This document shows, one piece after another, positions 41,300-50,849 of a DNA stretch of 64,000 nucleotides. Every line of letters begins with the position of its first letter. The stretch's first letter is position 1. The position numbers and the translations under genes are program-made. The stretch comes from Alphaproteobacteria bacterium (lineage in GTDB: Bacteria; Pseudomonadota; Alphaproteobacteria; Micavibrionales; Micavibrionaceae), in contig WGMJ01000003.1 of the NCBI GenBank assembly GCA_016125135.1, positions 372,001-436,000 of the forward strand, read 5' to 3'. The notes below the pieces were generated by a model. It was given only the letters and a program-made list of their open reading frames with translations. It made no database searches and was not told the DNA's origin.

Positions 41300-42511
41300 A
41301 TGACCAAAATTAAAGTAAAGAACCCGATTGTTGAAATCGATGGCGATGAAATGACGCGTATCATCTGGGCGTGGATCAAGGAAAAATTCATTCATCCGTA
41401 TCTTGATGTTGATCTGAAATATTTTGACCTTGGTATCGAGAGCCGCGACAAAACGGAAGATAAAATTACGATTGAAGCAGCAAATGCGATCAAGCAATAT
41501 GGCGTTGGCGTTAAATGCGCGACCATTACGCCTGATGAAGCACGCGTGAAAGAGTTTAACCTCAAGAAAATGTGGAAGTCACCAAACGGGACTATCCGCA
41601 ATATTCTTGATGGCACAGTGTTCCGTGAACCTATTATCTGCAGCAATATTCCGCGCTATGTGCAAGGCTGGCAGAAGCCAATTATCATCGGCCGTCACGC
41701 ATTCGGTGACCAGTACAAAGCAACGGATTTGAAAATCCCCGGCGCCGGCAAACTCACACTTACCTATCAGCCTGCTGACGGCTCACCTGCCGAAACGCAT
41801 GAGGTTTATGATTTCACAGGCCCAGGTGTTGCACTGGGCATGTATAACACAGAGAGCTCGATTGAGGGTTTTGCACGTTCCTGCTTTGCCTATGCGCTGG
41901 CACGCAATTACCCGCTTTATATGTCGACCAAGAATACAATTCTGAAGGGTTATGACGGAAAATTCATCGAGATTTTCGCGCGCGTTTACGAACAGGAATT
42001 CAAGGCGAAGTTTGAAGCTGCCAAACTCTGGTATGAGCACCGTTTGATCGACGATATGGTCGCGTTTGCGATTAAATCAAATGGCGGCTTTGCGTGGGCC
42101 TGTAAAAATTATGATGGTGATGTGCAGTCAGACGTTGTAGCGCAAGGCTATGGCTCGCTCGGCCTGATGACGTCTGTGCTTTTAAGCCCCGATGGAAAAA
42201 CTGTGGAAGCCGAGGCGGCGCATGGAACTGTGACGCGACACTATCGCCAGTTCCAGAAAGGTGAGCAAACCTCAACCAACCCGATTGCGTCGATTTTCGC
42301 GTGGACTCAAGGGCTTAAGTATCGCGGTCAGTTTGATAACACGCCCGATGTTGTCGCTTTCGCCGACAAGCTCGAGAAAGCCTGTGTGGCAACGGTTGAA
42401 GCAGGCTTCATGACCAAGGACCTTGCACTGTTGGTTGGCGACAAACAACCCTACCTGAATACGCAAGAATTTATGGATAAGGTAGTTGAAACGCTTCAGA
42501 AAAGCCTATAA
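41300..42511 (+). CDS. icd: NADP-dependent isocitrate dehydrogenase
   Basis: 403 residues, the size of the eukaryote-like homodimeric type common in Alphaproteobacteria. [34 protein letters not shown] and the NADP-site [16 protein letters not shown] identify it. It oxidises isocitrate to 2-oxoglutarate in the TCA cycle. It has its own strong promoter, ribosome-binding site GAGGAG and no close partner gene. Confidence 0.97.
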   Translation: MTKIKVKNPIVEIDGDEMTRIIWAWIKEKFIHPYLDVDLKYFDLGIESRDKTEDKITIEAANAIKQYGVGVKCATITPDEARVKEFNLKKMWKSPNGTIRNILDGTVFREPIICSNIPRYVQGWQKPIIIGRHAFGDQYKATDLKIPGAGKLTLTYQPADGSPAETHEVYDFTGPGVALGMYNTESSIEGFARSCFAYALARNYPLYMSTKNTILKGYDGKFIEIFARVYEQEFKAKFEAAKLWYEHRLIDDMVAFAIKSNGGFAWACKNYDGDVQSDVVAQGYGSLGLMTSVLLSPDGKTVEAEAAHGTVTRHYRQFQKGEQTSTNPIASIFAWTQGLKYRGQFDNTPDVVAFADKLEKACVATVEAGFMTKDLALLVGDKQPYLNTQEFMDKVVETLQKSL

Positions 42512-42555
42512 TAGTTAGGCACGGCGGCAATAAAGCCCCCTTTCCGGTGCCCGAT

Positions 42556-43518
42556 ATGAAAAAACTAGGTTTTTTACTCGTATTAATGCTCTCAGTACCC
42601 GCTTTTGCGGCGGTTGCCGAGCCGAAGCAGGATATTTCTGCTGCGAAAACCGCATCTGTAAATGCGATCGGCGAGATGGAAACATTCCGCACAAAATACG
42701 AAGACACACTCGTACACATTGCGCGTAAATACAAACTTGGCTTCGTCGAGATGGTTGCTGCAAACCCCGAGCTTGATCCGTGGATGCCTGGGTCGGGTTC
42801 AAAAGTAATACTGCCGACAAAACATTTGTTACCCAATGGCCCGCGCCAAGGCGTTGTAATTAATCTTTCTGAAATGCGGCTTTACGTTTACCCGAAAAGC
42901 GGCGGTGAACCAACAAGCTATCCGATTGGTATTGGCCGCGATGGTTTGGCAACGCCAATCGGCTCTACAACAGTGGTCAGAAAAGTTGATGGCCCTGTCT
43001 GGCGCCCAACAGAACGCATGAGAAAAGAAGACCCCAAATTGCCGGCAGAAGTACCGCCCGGTATTGAAAACCCGATGGGTTCACATGCGCTTTATCTTGG
43101 CTGGCCAACATACGCGATCCACGGCACAAACAAACCTTATGCCATTGGGCGCCGTGTTTCTTCAGGCTGTATCCGTATGTACCCTGAAGATATTGTTGAA
43201 GTTTACAAACTTGTGCCGAATGGATCGAAAGTTACCGTTATCGACCAGCCTGTGAAAGTGCAGTGGCTGGGCAATGACCTCTATATGGAAGCGCACCCGA
43301 CACAAGAACATGCGAACATGATCGAGAAAAACACAGGCAAACCTGTATATGAAGTCACCGAAGCTGAAACAAGCCGTATTACAAAGGCGGCAGGGAAAGA
43401 TGCAGAAGCGCTTGACTGGCGCGCTGTGCGTAAAGCGCTTCTCGAGCGCAAAGGCTACCCTGTAAAAATAGGTACACGTGCAAGCGGCAGTGTGCATCAG
43501 GTTTCGACAGCACCTTAA
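42556..43518 (+). CDS. L,D-transpeptidase with LysM (ErfK/YbiS family)
   Basis: 320 residues from ATG 42556 (a GTG at 42547 would only add MPD before the signal peptide). Signal peptide ends near VPAFA. A LysM-like segment (about 44-95: VHIARKYKLGFVEMVAANPE) is followed by a YkuD domain with His192 (IHGTN) and the catalytic Cys205 in RVSSGCIRM. Such enzymes make 3-3 peptidoglycan cross-links or attach proteins to peptidoglycan. The gene lies 44 bases after icd and may share its transcript. Confidence 0.92.
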   Translation: MKKLGFLLVLMLSVPAFAAVAEPKQDISAAKTASVNAIGEMETFRTKYEDTLVHIARKYKLGFVEMVAANPELDPWMPGSGSKVILPTKHLLPNGPRQGVVINLSEMRLYVYPKSGGEPTSYPIGIGRDGLATPIGSTTVVRKVDGPVWRPTERMRKEDPKLPAEVPPGIENPMGSHALYLGWPTYAIHGTNKPYAIGRRVSSGCIRMYPEDIVEVYKLVPNGSKVTVIDQPVKVQWLGNDLYMEAHPTQEHANMIEKNTGKPVYEVTEAETSRITKAAGKDAEALDWRAVRKALLERKGYPVKIGTRASGSVHQVSTAP

Positions 43519-43528
43519 ATAAATCTAC

Positions 43529-44140
43529 TTAAGCGAAGTGTGGGATTTTAGCCGCTTCTTCTTCAAAGCGAAGCTGGCTGATGCGGTCTTTCAATGCAGG
43601 GATCACAGATTTCGCACGGTTCGCGCGGCCCCACTGAACAGCCCCGCGCCATGCGCTCACCAGAGCGCCGAAGCCGACAATGGCCCCTATCAGCGCTAGA
43701 CCATTCTTGGCCATACGGTGGGCGTTTTCCAGTGTGACAATATGGTCGGCCGCTGCAGTCTCAAAATTTCCACGTAGGGCTATAGGGTCCTCTGTGCCAC
43801 TCTCTGCGATGGCTGCTTCATAAAGAGCGCGTGTTGTCGCGCGGGACGCTGGTGAAGCCAGTTCCGCGGCCTCATCTACAGAGGGCGTTGCGCCGGCCTC
43901 GAAGGCTGCGCCAATACGCTCGGCATCAACACGTATTTGCTGTGCACGGGGCTCTTGTAACAGCAGCTCCTGCACAGGGTCCCGTGTTGCCACATAGATC
44001 ATCGTAGACAGTGCCGCCGTCGTAAAAAATGAAACAACCGAGGCTGCGCGCAAGCTCAGGCTTTTTTCGCGTGCAGCTTTTATATCAGCTTCAACGCTTT
44101 CTATTGTCTGTGGTTGTTGTGTTTCGTCTATTTCTGTCAT
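43529..44140 (-). CDS. Hypothetical two-helix membrane protein
   Basis: 203 residues with two hydrophobic helices (about residues 30-50 and 146-162) and a helical Ala/Glu-rich segment between. No recognised family. Convergent with the L,D-transpeptidase gene (10-base gap). A CCATATA/TATATGG inverted repeat (44160-44166 and 44181-44187) lies just upstream. Confidence 0.6.
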   Translation of the reverse strand: MTEIDETQQPQTIESVEADIKAAREKSLSLRAASVVSFFTTAALSTMIYVATRDPVQELLLQEPRAQQIRVDAERIGAAFEAGATPSVDEAAELASPASRATTRALYEAAIAESGTEDPIALRGNFETAAADHIVTLENAHRMAKNGLALIGAIVGFGALVSAWRGAVQWGRANRAKSVIPALKDRISQLRFEEEAAKIPHFA

Positions 44141-44231
44141 AATCCCGCCCTAAGACCAACCATATATAGTGCGGCTCCCTTATATGGTCAATGCTATAGA
44201 TCGTAATGCAAAAAGCCGGAAAACAGGCAAC

Positions 44232-44259
44232 AAAAAAGGTGGCCGGATAAGCCACCTTT
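44232..44259 (-). terminator. Rho-independent terminator of the small lipoprotein gene
   Basis: Nine-base stem (44235-44243 with 44251-44259), seven-base loop, followed on the minus strand by a run of T. It lies 24 bases after the stop. Confidence 0.8.
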
Positions 44260-44283
44260 ATGTTTGTTCGATTGGCGAACGAA

Positions 44284-44457
44284 TTACTTCGTTACGCGAC
44301 GCTCGAATACAGGCTCAGCTGAACGAACATCGTTACCAACTGTGCGCTCGTCACCGTAAGGACCTTGTGAGTCTACGTAGTTGCCGCCTGTTGATTCGCA
44401 AGCTGCGAGTGTAACAGTTGCTACGGCTACTAGAGCCAGTGCTAACAGTTTTTTCAT
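44284..44457 (-). CDS. Small lipoprotein, 57 residues
   Basis: Starts MKKLLALALVAVATVTLAAC, a textbook lipoprotein signal with Cys20 as the lipidated residue. The mature part of 38 residues is polar (GGNYVDSQGPYGDERTVGND) and ends FERRVTK. AAGGAAG lies seven bases upstream of the ATG. Codon choice is biased like the porin's (GTA, GCT, GTT, CGT), suggesting high expression, and a strong terminator follows. Function unknown. A C-terminal Lys recalls peptidoglycan-linked Braun lipoprotein, but there is no coiled coil. Confidence 0.8.
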   Translation of the reverse strand: MKKLLALALVAVATVTLAACESTGGNYVDSQGPYGDERTVGNDVRSAEPVFERRVTK

Positions 44458-44629
44458 GATCATCTTCCTTTATAAAGGTTTGTTGTTAAACTAGTCGTGA
44501 AGGACACGCTTCGTCCCGTTACATTGCCATGACCCACTGATTTTGCAAGTTTTTTTTCTATGTAATCCAGAAGGGGGAAATATATGTACGTGGCAGAAAA
44601 CTGCGATTCGTACGACTGGAAAAATAATT

Positions 44630-45271
44630 ATGTCATTAGGCGCGCATTACAAAGAAATAAAAAAATTTCTGGAACTTTTTGGCACTTCGCTTGTCGCTGT
44701 TACGAAGCAACAAAGTGAAGAAAAGGTCGACGAAATTCTTGCATTGGGCCATCGGCTTTTCGGCGAGAACAAAGTGCAAGAAGCAAAACAGCGTTGGCGT
44801 GATTCTGACAGGCTTCAGAAATGTCCTGATATCAGGCTTCATCTAATCGGCGGTTTACAAACCAACAAGGTAAAAGAGGCAGTCGCGCTTTTTGATGTCA
44901 TCGAAACGCTGGATAGCGAGAAGCTGGTAGCAGCGTTGGCCAAAGAAATACAAAAGCAAAAAAAGAATATTGAATGTTTTATTCAGGTGAATACAGGGCG
45001 GGAACTACAAAAGAACGGTGTGATGCCGGATGTGCTTGAGAGTTTATTGCATAGCGCAATACAAGAACATGGCCTGCGGGTTACTGGGCTGATGTGCATA
45101 CCACCCGTTGATGAAGACCCTGTGCCACATTTCATTTTATTGCGCAACCTCGCAAAACAACACGGTTTACAGCATCTTAGCATGGGTATGAGTGGTGATT
45201 ACAAACAAGCTGCCGAACAGGGCGCAACCTTTGTGCGTGTAGGCACTGCGTTGTTCGGGGAACGTATATGA
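44630..45271 (+). CDS. YggS-family PLP homeostasis protein
   Basis: 213 residues from ATG 44630. PLP-binding Lys lies in LVAVTKQQSEEK; GENKVQEA, HLIGGLQTNKVKEAV, LMCIPPV and the phosphate loop MGMSGDYKQAAEQGATFVRV are all family hallmarks. YggS/PLPBP proteins bind pyridoxal phosphate without known catalysis and control vitamin B6 and amino-acid balance. ATGA overlap with the following exporter gene. Confidence 0.93.
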   Translation: MSLGAHYKEIKKFLELFGTSLVAVTKQQSEEKVDEILALGHRLFGENKVQEAKQRWRDSDRLQKCPDIRLHLIGGLQTNKVKEAVALFDVIETLDSEKLVAALAKEIQKQKKNIECFIQVNTGRELQKNGVMPDVLESLLHSAIQEHGLRVTGLMCIPPVDEDPVPHFILLRNLAKQHGLQHLSMGMSGDYKQAAEQGATFVRVGTALFGERI

Positions 45272-46191
45272 AGCTCAAATTACCAGCACTACAGGCCTTA
45301 CAAAAAGCCATTTTCCTTTCGGCCACATCGGTGTTTTTCATCGTGCTAATGAATGCTTTTGCCAAGGTGGTGACAACAGAACAATCGGTTATCTCGGCTA
45401 TTTTTTACCGTGCGCTTGTCGGGCTTTTTCTAACCGCTGGCATCATGATGCTCGTGCATAAAAAACTGGTGATTAAAACAACACGCATGAAGGATCATAT
45501 TATCCGTTGTTTCGTAGGGAATATTGGCCTCAGCCTGATTTTCTGGGCGTACTCGCTGATGCCGATGGCCGATGTAACAGCGATCATGTTTCTAGCACCC
45601 ATCATTGTGACGGTACTTTCTATTTTTATTCTGAAGGAGCAAGTCAAGGCGACGCGCTGGATCGCCGTTATTGCCGGACTTATCGGTGTCAGTATTGTTA
45701 TTGGCCCGCGGCTTGATATGGGGTGGTCAGCACTTGGTGTTGGCGTCACGCTTGCAGCAACAGTTACAGTATCGCTTGTTGCGGTGATGGTGCGTGAACT
45801 CGGAAAAACGGAAGATCCGCTAATGAGTGTGCTATTTTTCTTTTTTTTCGGTGCGTGTTTTACTTTTCCCTTTATGTTGTTCTGGGGCGAGGGGCTGACA
45901 AACGATATGCTTTTGCCACTCGTAACAGCTTCAGGCGCTGCAGTTGTTGCACAAATTGCTAAAACGGAAGCTGCAACCATTGCCGAAGCCTCGCAACTGG
46001 GGCCGATACAATATACCGCAATTATCTGGTCAACCCTGTTCGGCTTCTTACTGTTTCAGGAAACACCGGCTCCAACAACTTTTATAGGGGCAGGGATTAT
46101 TATTGCCGCGAATATCTATCTACTCTGGGCCGAGCGCGATAAAAAACTGAAAAAGCTGGAAGCAGAAGCAGTGCCAACTCAACTGTTATAG
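45268..46191 (+). CDS. EamA-family drug/metabolite transporter
   Basis: 307 residues with ten hydrophobic helices in two EamA repeats (FWAYSLMPMADVTAIMFLAP in the first half; GPIQYTAIIWSTLFGFLLF in the second). Likely exports an amino acid or other small metabolite. Coupled to the YggS gene, which may hint at amino-acid metabolism. Confidence 0.88.
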   Translation: MKLKLPALQALQKAIFLSATSVFFIVLMNAFAKVVTTEQSVISAIFYRALVGLFLTAGIMMLVHKKLVIKTTRMKDHIIRCFVGNIGLSLIFWAYSLMPMADVTAIMFLAPIIVTVLSIFILKEQVKATRWIAVIAGLIGVSIVIGPRLDMGWSALGVGVTLAATVTVSLVAVMVRELGKTEDPLMSVLFFFFFGACFTFPFMLFWGEGLTNDMLLPLVTASGAAVVAQIAKTEAATIAEASQLGPIQYTAIIWSTLFGFLLFQETPAPTTFIGAGIIIAANIYLLWAERDKKLKKLEAEAVPTQLL

Positions 46192-46730
46192 ACAGGCTCT
46201 TTGCGCAAATTGGCTTTGGCAATCACGGTGCCTGTATTGTCCCAGTAACGCTCGGGCTTGAGGGATGCAACCAGATCAATATGGTTTTGATAGCTGGCAG
46301 AATTTTGCGTTTGTGTTTTTTCACCCGTAACGAGCGCCACCACATTGCCAGCAAGATCGCGTCCTGTTTCCACTTCAGCGACTGTATTAACCGTGCCTGC
46401 GATAGCTCCAACCGGCCCGCCAAACAGTGCCCCGCCAATAATCCGGCCTGGTGCTTTGATTGTATCGCCTGTTACAGCACGGTAAATATGGCTAACAATA
46501 GGCAAATGTTGCAGGGGGTTCACAATATCCAGAATATCCCAGAAACTGAAGGAATCATCCGGCTTTTGTTCGGTCCCTTTAAACGACAATGCATTGTTAT
46601 TATTAGTATTTTCGCCCTTTCCCCACACAGCCATGCGCCCAGCGGTGCGGTCATCATAGCTGGTCCGCCAGCTGAGATTGGCCTGTTTCTGCCCTGTATT
46701 TGCAGGTGTCTGGAAACTTTGTATTTGCAT
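46179..46730 (-). CDS. Conserved hypothetical protein, 183 residues
   Basis: A Gln/Asn-rich, probably disordered N-terminus (about 1-60) is followed by a conserved-looking block DILDIVNPLQHLPIVSHIYR and GGALFGGPVGAIAGTVN. I recall this block in alphaproteobacterial hypothetical proteins, with no known function. Gly-rich hydrophobic run suggests membrane association. Convergent with the exporter (13-base overlap). Confidence 0.65.
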   Translation of the reverse strand: MQIQSFQTPANTGQKQANLSWRTSYDDRTAGRMAVWGKGENTNNNNALSFKGTEQKPDDSFSFWDILDIVNPLQHLPIVSHIYRAVTGDTIKAPGRIIGGALFGGPVGAIAGTVNTVAEVETGRDLAGNVVALVTGEKTQTQNSASYQNHIDLVASLKPERYWDNTGTVIAKANLRKEPVYNS

Positions 46731-46764
46731 GGTTTTTTACCCTGCTTCTATTATTGCAATCACT

Positions 46765-47235
46765 ATGCCAGAAACCGCTATACGTGAAATTCTTCAAAAG
46801 GCGCTGAAATATTACCCGCAAATCAGCGCGGGCGATATTGTGTTACCTGTACAATTGCCGGTGCGTGTTGGTGCATGGTTACAAATGATGCGCGCCGCGC
46901 ATGACAAAGAACAGAATCCGTTTCTTGCCAATGATGTTGTGACCTTCGGTGATTTCAAACTGGAAAGTGCAACTGGCCGCCTCGAAAATATAAAAACGGG
47001 TGATGTGCAAACACTCACTGAAAAAGAACGGGCTTTTATTGTAACGCTTGCACGTGCTGAAGGCCGTAAACTGGAACGCAGTGAAATGCTTTTGCGCGTG
47101 TGGGGTTACAAGGAAGATCTGGAAACGCATACGCTGGAAACGCATCTTTACCGCTTACGGCAAAAAATAGAAGCCGACCCCGCAAACCCTGTAAATCTTG
47201 TAACGCGGGATAGTGTTTATTATCTGGCTACTTAA
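46765..47235 (+). CDS. Winged-helix (OmpR/PhoB-type) DNA-binding protein without receiver
   Basis: 156 residues from ATG 46765. The C-terminal two thirds form a transcriptional-regulatory C domain: LTEKERAFIVTLARAEGRKL, then SEMLLRVWGYKEDLETHTLE and HLYRLRQKIEADP. The usual phospho-receiver is missing; the N-terminal 60 residues have no Asp pocket. It may be a constitutive or protein-regulated DNA-binding factor. Convergent with serB (eight-base overlap). Confidence 0.85.
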   Translation: MPETAIREILQKALKYYPQISAGDIVLPVQLPVRVGAWLQMMRAAHDKEQNPFLANDVVTFGDFKLESATGRLENIKTGDVQTLTEKERAFIVTLARAEGRKLERSEMLLRVWGYKEDLETHTLETHLYRLRQKIEADPANPVNLVTRDSVYYLAT

Positions 47236-48040
47236 TGATATGCAGCACGCTTGTGAGCGGTGTGAACATGATCACATTATCAATAGAATCAGCCACAATT
47301 TGCTTCGCGCGGTAGCCGATGGGGCAGCCTGATGCCGCAAACATATCAAGGTCGTTTGCCCCGTCTCCGATACTGATAATTTGCGCTGGCGTGATATCTA
47401 GCGTGAGGCAGTAATCCTCAAGAATTTTCTTTTTCTCGGCACGGCCCAGTAATGGCGGGCGTGCTTCGCCACTCAATGATCCATCTGTATTTTTATGCAA
47501 TGTATTGCCATGATGGTAATCAAAACCTGCGCGTTCTGCAGCGCGCGTTGTAAAATCTGTCGGGCCACCAGAGACAATCGCTGTAAATATTTTCATGCGC
47601 TTGAGGGCCTGCACCAATTCAGCTGCGCCTTCGTTCAATTGCATTTCGTCAAGCAACTCGTTCAACATGTCCGCGCTAAAACCTGTAAGTAAGTTGAGAC
47701 GCTCGAAAAAAGCCGCACGGAAATTGATTTCGCCAGCCATGGCGCGGCGTGTAATCTCCTCGACCTTGGCGCCGATCCCCATTTTTTCAGCCATCACATC
47801 AAGACTTTCATGGGCCACAATGGTACTGTCCATATCAGCTAGAAACAGGCGGTAAGGCAGGGCGGGGGGCATTTTGATAAAGATATCAATCTCGCGCTCC
47901 CAGAATTTCTTGCGGATTTCACGGAAATTGTCGGGTTTATCGTCCGAGGTGAAAACGCCGTCTTTTTCAATAAAGCGGCAACCCGATATGTCGTAGAGGG
48001 TTTCTTGGATCACAGGGCGCGGGGCAACAGCAACGAGCAT
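47228..48040 (-). CDS. serB: Phosphoserine phosphatase
   Basis: 270 residues. HAD motif I FLADMDSTIVAHESLD carries the nucleophile Asp; motif II TAIVSGG and motif III/IV ISIGDGANDLDM follow. Last step of serine synthesis. It is divergent from serC-serA, with a 54-base gap holding both promoters. Confidence 0.95.
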   Translation of the reverse strand: MLVAVAPRPVIQETLYDISGCRFIEKDGVFTSDDKPDNFREIRKKFWEREIDIFIKMPPALPYRLFLADMDSTIVAHESLDVMAEKMGIGAKVEEITRRAMAGEINFRAAFFERLNLLTGFSADMLNELLDEMQLNEGAAELVQALKRMKIFTAIVSGGPTDFTTRAAERAGFDYHHGNTLHKNTDGSLSGEARPPLLGRAEKKKILEDYCLTLDITPAQIISIGDGANDLDMFAASGCPIGYRAKQIVADSIDNVIMFTPLTSVLHIIK

Positions 48041-48094
48041 ATAGACAGCCTATGTGAAAACCTTATGATGGAATAGCAAAAAAAGGTGCGTCCA

Positions 48095-49261
48095 ATGAAC
48101 AAACCAACAATAAAGCCTCAAGGTTCCTGTTTTTCTTCCGGCCCGTGCGCAAAACGCCCCGGCTGGTCGTGGGAGAATTTGAAAGGCGCTATGCTGGGCC
48201 GCTCGCACCGCGCGGGCGATGTGAAAAAGAAGCTCAAGGAAGTTATTGATTTACATCGCGAACTTTTAGCCATTCCGGCCGATTATCGCATTGCTATTAC
48301 GCCCGCCTCCGATACAGGCGCAGTTGAAGCCGCGCTCTGGACGCTTTTGGGTGCGCGCCCTGTGGAAGTGCTGGCATGGGAAGCCTTTGGCGGTGAATGG
48401 TTGACTGACATTGCTGATGAATTGAAGTTAAACCCGACCGTGCATAAAGCGGCCTACGGTGAATTGCCGGACCTTAGCAAAGTTAACACCGATAATGACG
48501 TTGTTTTTACATGGAACGGCACAACATCGGGTGTAAGAATTCCCAATACAGACTGGATCAAGGATGACCGCAAGGGCCTGACAATTTGTGATGCGACATC
48601 AGCCATATTCGCCTACAAGATGGATTGGAACAAATTCGATGTCACGACATGGTCGTGGCAGAAAGTTTTAGGCGGTGAAGCTGCGCACGGGATGATCGTA
48701 CTCTCGCCACGCGCGGTCGAAAGATTGCTCACACATAAAACTCCATGGCCAGTGCCGCGCATTTTCCGCATGGTCAATAAAGGCAAATTACTGGAAGGTT
48801 ATTTCGAAGGTGACACACTGAACACACCTAGCATGATGGCAGTTGAAGATTGTCTGGACGCGTTAAAATGGGTGCAAGGGCTTGGCGGGCAGGCGGCTGT
48901 ACAAAAACGCTGCGAGAAAAATCTGGCGGCCCTCAAAAAATGGGTGAATGAAACACACTGGATTGATTTCCTGCCGCAAGACCATACAGCGCTTTCGCAT
49001 ACATCACCCTGTTTGAAAATCTCTGACCCATGGTTTGAAGCACAGGACACGGACCGTAAGCAGGAATTGCTAAAGGCGATGGCGAAGCTTCTTTCGACTG
49101 AAAAGGTTGCTTATGATATTGTGGGCCACCGCTCGGCCCCTGCAGGGCTACGCATCTGGTGCGGCGGGACTATAGAAACAAGTGATATCGAAGCGCTCGG
49201 CCCGTGGCTGGAATGGGCGTTTTTAGAGATTAAAAAGCAAAATCAGGCCCAAGCGGCTTAG
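48095..49261 (+). CDS. serC: Phosphoserine aminotransferase
   Basis: 388 residues from ATG 48095, with AAAAAGG eight bases upstream (a GTG at 48086 is too close). PLP fold-type I; the Lys-containing segment TWSWQKVLGGEAAHGM follows the Asp of TICDATSAIFAYKM. Its N-terminus CFSSGPCAKRPGWSWENL matches the alphaproteobacterial SerC type. It makes phosphoserine from 3-phosphohydroxypyruvate. Thirteen bases before serA. Confidence 0.95.
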   Translation: MNKPTIKPQGSCFSSGPCAKRPGWSWENLKGAMLGRSHRAGDVKKKLKEVIDLHRELLAIPADYRIAITPASDTGAVEAALWTLLGARPVEVLAWEAFGGEWLTDIADELKLNPTVHKAAYGELPDLSKVNTDNDVVFTWNGTTSGVRIPNTDWIKDDRKGLTICDATSAIFAYKMDWNKFDVTTWSWQKVLGGEAAHGMIVLSPRAVERLLTHKTPWPVPRIFRMVNKGKLLEGYFEGDTLNTPSMMAVEDCLDALKWVQGLGGQAAVQKRCEKNLAALKKWVNETHWIDFLPQDHTALSHTSPCLKISDPWFEAQDTDRKQELLKAMAKLLSTEKVAYDIVGHRSAPAGLRIWCGGTIETSDIEALGPWLEWAFLEIKKQNQAQAA

Positions 49262-49274
49262 AAGAGGGTTTGTC

Positions 49275-50849
49275 ATGCCGAAGGTTTTAATTGCCGATAA
49301 AATGGATGAAGTGGCCAGCGAGATATTCAAACAGCGTGGCATTACAGTTGATAGCAAGGCGGGTCTTACGCCTGAAGAAATTATCAAGATTGTGAAGGAT
49401 TATGACGGCATTGCTGTGCGCTCAAGCACAAAAATAAATGCTGACATTATTGGCGCTGCGACAAACTGCAAGGTCATTGGCCGTGCCGGTATCGGCGTTG
49501 ATACAATCGATGTGCCAGCTGCCACCAACAAGGGTGTGGTGGTGATGAATACGCCTTTTGGCAATTCCATTACAACGGCCGAACATACAATTGCGATGAT
49601 GATGGCCTGCGCGCGCCAAATTCCACAAGCGAATGCTTCGACCCATGCCGGTAAATGGGAAAAAAGCAAATTTATGGGTGTCGAGCTGTTTGGCAAAACA
49701 CTTGGTGTGATTGGCTGCGGAAATATTGGTGCCATCGTTGCGAGTCGTGCCATCGCCTTGCAAATGCGTGTTGTCGCGTTTGACCCGTTCCTGACTGAGG
49801 AACGTGCGGTTGAGCTGGGTGTCAAACGTGTAACGCTGGATGAATTATTGGTGCAGGCTGATTTTATTACACTCCATGTGCCCAAAACAACCGAGACAGC
49901 AAATATGCTGAACAAGGAAACGCTCGCGAAAACCAAAAAAGGTGTGCGCATCATTAACTGCGCCCGTGGCGGGTTGGTTGTTGAAGAAGATTTGAAAGCG
50001 CTCCTTGATAGTGGCCATGTGGCCGCCGCTGCTTTTGATGTGTTCTCGGTTGAACCAGCTACAGAAAACGTTCTTTTCAACCACCCGAATATTATTTGTA
50101 CACCGCACCTTGGCGCTTCAACCGGTGAAGCACAGGTGAATGTGGCGATACAGGTTGCAGAACAGATGAGTGATTTTCTGCTGAGCGGCGCTGTTGCCAA
50201 TGCTGTTAACATGCCGAGCATTTCTGCAGAGGAGGCGCCACGCCTGCGCCCTTATATGGCGCTTGTTACGCAGCTTGGTAAAATGCTGGGGCAGATCAAT
50301 AAAGGTGCCGCGACAGAATTCGCAATCGAATATCTGGGGCATGCTGCGCAGCTGAACCCGCGCCCACTGACAGCCTGTGCGCTTGCGGCCTATCTCTCAT
50401 GCCATTCCGACAGTGTTAACATGGTCAATGCGCCGCAAATTGCAAAAACCAACAAGCTGGCTGTGCGTGAAACGCGCGAGGATTCACTTGATGAGCTTTT
50501 AACAGCCGTCAGACTTTCGATTAAAACCGAAAACGGGGAAGCAAGCGTCACCGGCACTCTCTTCGGTGGTGGCGCACCGCGTCTGGTGGCGATTAACGAT
50601 GTGCCATGCGAGGCGGCTTTAACCGAGCATATGCTTTTTATTCTGAATGAAGACAAGCCGGGCTTGATTGGCCGTGTAGGAACAATTTTAGGTGAAGCGA
50701 AGCAGAATATTGCCGATTTTCGCTTGGGTCGCCAGCGTGGCGGCACAGCGATCGCGCTTATTTCGCTTGATGTTGCACTCTCTGATAAACTAGTCAAAGA
50801 AATTGCCGCGCTCCCGCAAGTGAAGCAGGTTAATTATCTGAAATTCTGA
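49275..50849 (+). CDS. serA: D-3-phosphoglycerate dehydrogenase
   Basis: 524 residues, the long form with an extra intervening domain and C-terminal ACT domain. The NAD-binding segment GKTLGVIGCGNIGAIVASRA, the ARGGLVVEEDL block and the catalytic His in TPHLGAST are present. The ACT-like end is MLFILNEDKPGLIGRVGTIL. First and regulated step of serine synthesis. The stop overlaps the start of the permease gene (TGATG). Confidence 0.96.
   Translation: MPKVLIADKMDEVASEIFKQRGITVDSKAGLTPEEIIKIVKDYDGIAVRSSTKINADIIGAATNCKVIGRAGIGVDTIDVPAATNKGVVVMNTPFGNSITTAEHTIAMMMACARQIPQANASTHAGKWEKSKFMGVELFGKTLGVIGCGNIGAIVASRAIALQMRVVAFDPFLTEERAVELGVKRVTLDELLVQADFITLHVPKTTETANMLNKETLAKTKKGVRIINCARGGLVVEEDLKALLDSGHVAAAAFDVFSVEPATENVLFNHPNIICTPHLGASTGEAQVNVAIQVAEQMSDFLLSGAVANAVNMPSISAEEAPRLRPYMALVTQLGKMLGQINKGAATEFAIEYLGHAAQLNPRPLTACALAAYLSCHSDSVNMVNAPQIAKTNKLAVRETREDSLDELLTAVRLSIKTENGEASVTGTLFGGGAPRLVAINDVPCEAALTEHMLFILNEDKPGLIGRVGTILGEAKQNIADFRLGRQRGGTAIALISLDVALSDKLVKEIAALPQVKQVNYLKF

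Noticed and set aside
44160-44187. CCATATA/TATATGG inverted repeat as an operator
   Set aside because: Only seven AT-rich bases per arm with a 14-base gap; likely chance.
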